From NCBI GenBank assembly GCA_021828425.1, contig JAKARN010000048.1:1-8890 (forward strand): a stretch of 8,890 nucleotides of DNA. The letters run 5' to 3'. Below the pieces are notes generated by a model. The model saw only the letters and a list, made by a program, of their open reading frames with translations. It was not told the origin of the DNA and ran no database searches. Origin of the DNA: Pseudomonadota bacterium. Lineage in GTDB: Bacteria; Pseudomonadota; Gammaproteobacteria; JAKAQQ01. This document shows positions 7,459-8,890 of this stretch, in pieces (the stretch's first letter is position 1; every line of letters begins with the position of its first letter). The position numbers and the translations under genes are program-made.

Positions 7459-7526
7459 CACTTCTCCCCTGCAGGGCAGGCTGGCTTCAGTTATCATGCA
7501 AGAGCTTATTTTAACTCCGAAAACGC
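7459..7526. promoter_or_regulatory. Divergent fumC/purB promoter region
   Basis: All non-coding DNA between the two divergent starts amounts to 68 bp, so both promoters must lie here or inside the genes. An AT-rich core stands out against the GC-rich surroundings. On the plus strand TATCAT (7492-7497) is a five-of-six -10 match for purB. On the minus strand TAAAAT (7508-7513) is a five-of-six -10 match for fumC. Neither has a good -35 at 16-18 bp. If both are used, the two promoters overlap. Confidence 0.35.
7464..7476 (-). promoter_or_regulatory. fumC Shine-Dalgarno overlapping a perfect palindrome
   Basis: GGGGAG (7464-7469, minus strand) is the fumC ribosome binding site. The 10-bp perfect palindrome CCCTGCAGGG (7467-7476) shares three bases with it. 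The palindrome could be an operator or chance; only one copy is visible in the gap. Confidence 0.45.
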
Positions 7527-8890
7527 ATGGACCCACCAGACCTCTGCTCCCTGTCACCTCTGGACAGCCGGTACGCGGAGATCCTCTCCGACTTCGGACA
7601 GGCCATGGGTGAGTATGCCCTGTTCCGGAGACGCACCGAGATCGAGATCCGCTGGCTCTTGTGGCTGGACCAAAAACTGGCGAATCGGCTTTTCCCTGCT
7701 CTTTCAGCGGAGGATCGAGCGACTCTCGAAGCTCGAATCCAGGACTTCAACCCGACCGCTGCCCTCCGGATCAAGGCCATCGAATCGTCCGTGCGGCATG
7801 ATGTCAAGGCCGTTGAGCTTTTTCTCAGGGAAGCTATGGCAGGAGAAACATTCGGGGCGACGCTCGCACCGTTCTGGCATTTTGCCGCCACCTCGGAAGA
7901 CATCAACAACCTGGCCTACAGTTTGATCTGGAAGGATGCCCAGCAGAACTTTTTGGTTCCTGCCCTCAGTCAAGTCTTGGACTGGCTTTTGAAAGAATCC
8001 CGCCGGCATTCCCGTGTGCCCATGCTGTCCCGTACCCATGGCCAACCGGCTTCCCCCACAACCCTGGGCAAGGAGCTGGCCAACTTTGCCTGGCGTCTCG
8101 CGGATTGCCGGGATGCGTTGTCGGTCTTCCGATTCAGCGGCAAGTTCAATGGCGCAGTGGGTAATTACAATGCCCATCAACTGGCCTTGCCCGACGTCGA
8201 CTGGGTATCGCTCACGGCCGAGTTTGTCCGGTCCTTCGGTCTGGATTTCCAGCCCCTGACCACGCAAATCGAACCGCATGATCGCCTCTCGGCCTGGCTG
8301 GATCTCCTCGCCCGCACCAACCGCATCCTGACCGGCCTTTGCCGCGATTTCTGGGGTTATATTTCTTGGGGCTATTTCATTCAGCGGGTTATCTCGGGAG
8401 AAGTCGGTTCCTCGACCATGCCGCACAAGGTCAACCCGATTGCCTTTGAAAACGCGGAGGGCAACTTGGGGGTCGCAAACGCCCTGCTCCGCCATCTGTC
8501 GGACAAACTCCCCGTCTCCCGCTTCCAGAGAGACCTCAGCGACTCGACGGCCCAGCGGAGCCTGACCCCCGCACTGGGGCATACCCTTCTCGCCTGGCGT
8601 ACCCTCCGCGAAGGCCTGTTGCGCCTTGAACCCGATACCGCGCGGATCCGTGAGGATCTCCTGGCCCATCCCGAAGTCATTGCCGAGGGTCTTCAAACCC
8701 TGTTGAGGCTTCGGGGAGACCCCGACGCCTATGAGCGGCTCAAATCGCTCACCCGGGGGCAATCTTTGGATGCCGCCAGCCTGAAAACATGGATTCAGGG
8801 CCTCGACCTCGATACCGAGACCCGGCAATCCCTGGAACGTCTCAGCCCCATCACCTACCTCGGCCTGGCGGTGGAGCTCGCCGAACGAGA
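7527..8890 (+). CDS. purB: Adenylosuccinate lyase (3' end cut by window)
   Basis: PurB acts twice in purine synthesis: it cleaves SAICAR to AICAR plus fumarate, and adenylosuccinate to AMP plus fumarate. The frame is open from 7527 to the window edge, giving 454 residues. E. coli PurB has 456, so only a few residues should be missing. It aligns closely with that type: SPLDSRYAEIL (10-20), HDVKAVELFL (91-100), TSEDINNL (122-129), LSRTHGQPASP (168-177, with catalytic His171 at the E. coli position), KFNGAVGNYNAH (206-217), TTQIEPHD (245-252), and the signature GEVGSSTMPHKVNPI (291-305, catalytic Ser295). SRFQRDLSDST (331-341) follows. An in-frame stop at 7512 makes the ATG at 7527 the only ATG that keeps the N-terminus. 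It has no clear Shine-Dalgarno, and with the nearest -10 candidates its leader would be very short. It belongs to the same superfamily as the adjacent fumC. Confidence 0.96.
   Translation, partial: MDPPDLCSLSPLDSRYAEILSDFGQAMGEYALFRRRTEIEIRWLLWLDQKLANRLFPALSAEDRATLEARIQDFNPTAALRIKAIESSVRHDVKAVELFLREAMAGETFGATLAPFWHFAATSEDINNLAYSLIWKDAQQNFLVPALSQVLDWLLKESRRHSRVPMLSRTHGQPASPTTLGKELANFAWRLADCRDALSVFRFSGKFNGAVGNYNAHQLALPDVDWVSLTAEFVRSFGLDFQPLTTQIEPHDRLSAWLDLLARTNRILTGLCRDFWGYISWGYFIQRVISGEVGSSTMPHKVNPIAFENAEGNLGVANALLRHLSDKLPVSRFQRDLSDSTAQRSLTPALGHTLLAWRTLREGLLRLEPDTARIREDLLAHPEVIAEGLQTLLRLRGDPDAYERLKSLTRGQSLDAASLKTWIQGLDLDTETRQSLERLSPITYLGLAVELAER

Noticed and set aside
7704..8828. Long open frame on the minus strand antisense to purB
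   Set aside because: purB is unambiguous on the plus strand with all catalytic motifs. The antisense translation has no recognisable domain and is a by-product of GC-rich codon use.

Overview
The window reads as ordinary chromosomal DNA of a moderately GC-rich, Gram-negative-type bacterium. I see no phage, transposon, plasmid, CRISPR, tRNA or rRNA signal. All the recognisable genes are housekeeping or envelope/ion-homeostasis genes: a BacA-type undecaprenyl pyrophosphatase, a DegV protein, an exported small protein, a Kch-like K+ channel, an MscS channel, a MazG hydrolase, a class II fumarase and an adenylosuccinate lyase of the long E. coli type. The lineage cannot be fixed from this. A proteobacterium or a Nitrospirota-like organism would fit, but that is a weak inference.

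Layout. uppP (12-851, +) converges on a run of seven minus-strand genes. Read in their own direction these are fumC (7458-6037), mazG-like (5844-5356), a DUF432-like gene (5363-4581), mscS-like (4571-3717), kch-like (3720-2545), a small secreted protein (2410-1964) and a degV-family gene (1850-921). purB (7527 to beyond 8890, +) is divergent from fumC across only 68 bp and is cut by the window edge a few codons before its expected end. No gap exceeds 200 bp. The largest (5845-6036) separates fumC from mazG and holds no convincing gene or terminator.

How the genes fit together. The centre is a tightly packed four-gene cassette, mazG - DUF432-like - mscS - kch (5844-2545). Its junctions are an 8-nt overlap, a 9-nt gap in which the upstream stop codon forms part of the next Shine-Dalgarno, and a 4-nt ATGA overlap. 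It pairs a mechanosensitive channel, a K+ channel with a cytosolic RCK-type domain and a soluble protein of unknown function, led by a nucleotide pyrophosphohydrolase. I read it as an osmotic/ionic stress module, and the DUF432-like protein as the most interesting unknown. The K+ channel gene also carries a plausible internal start that would yield its soluble RCK domain alone. Separately, purB makes fumarate and fumC hydrates it. The two enzymes belong to the same superfamily and share one very short divergent control region. A terminator-like hairpin lies so close to degV that degV probably depends on read-through from upstream.
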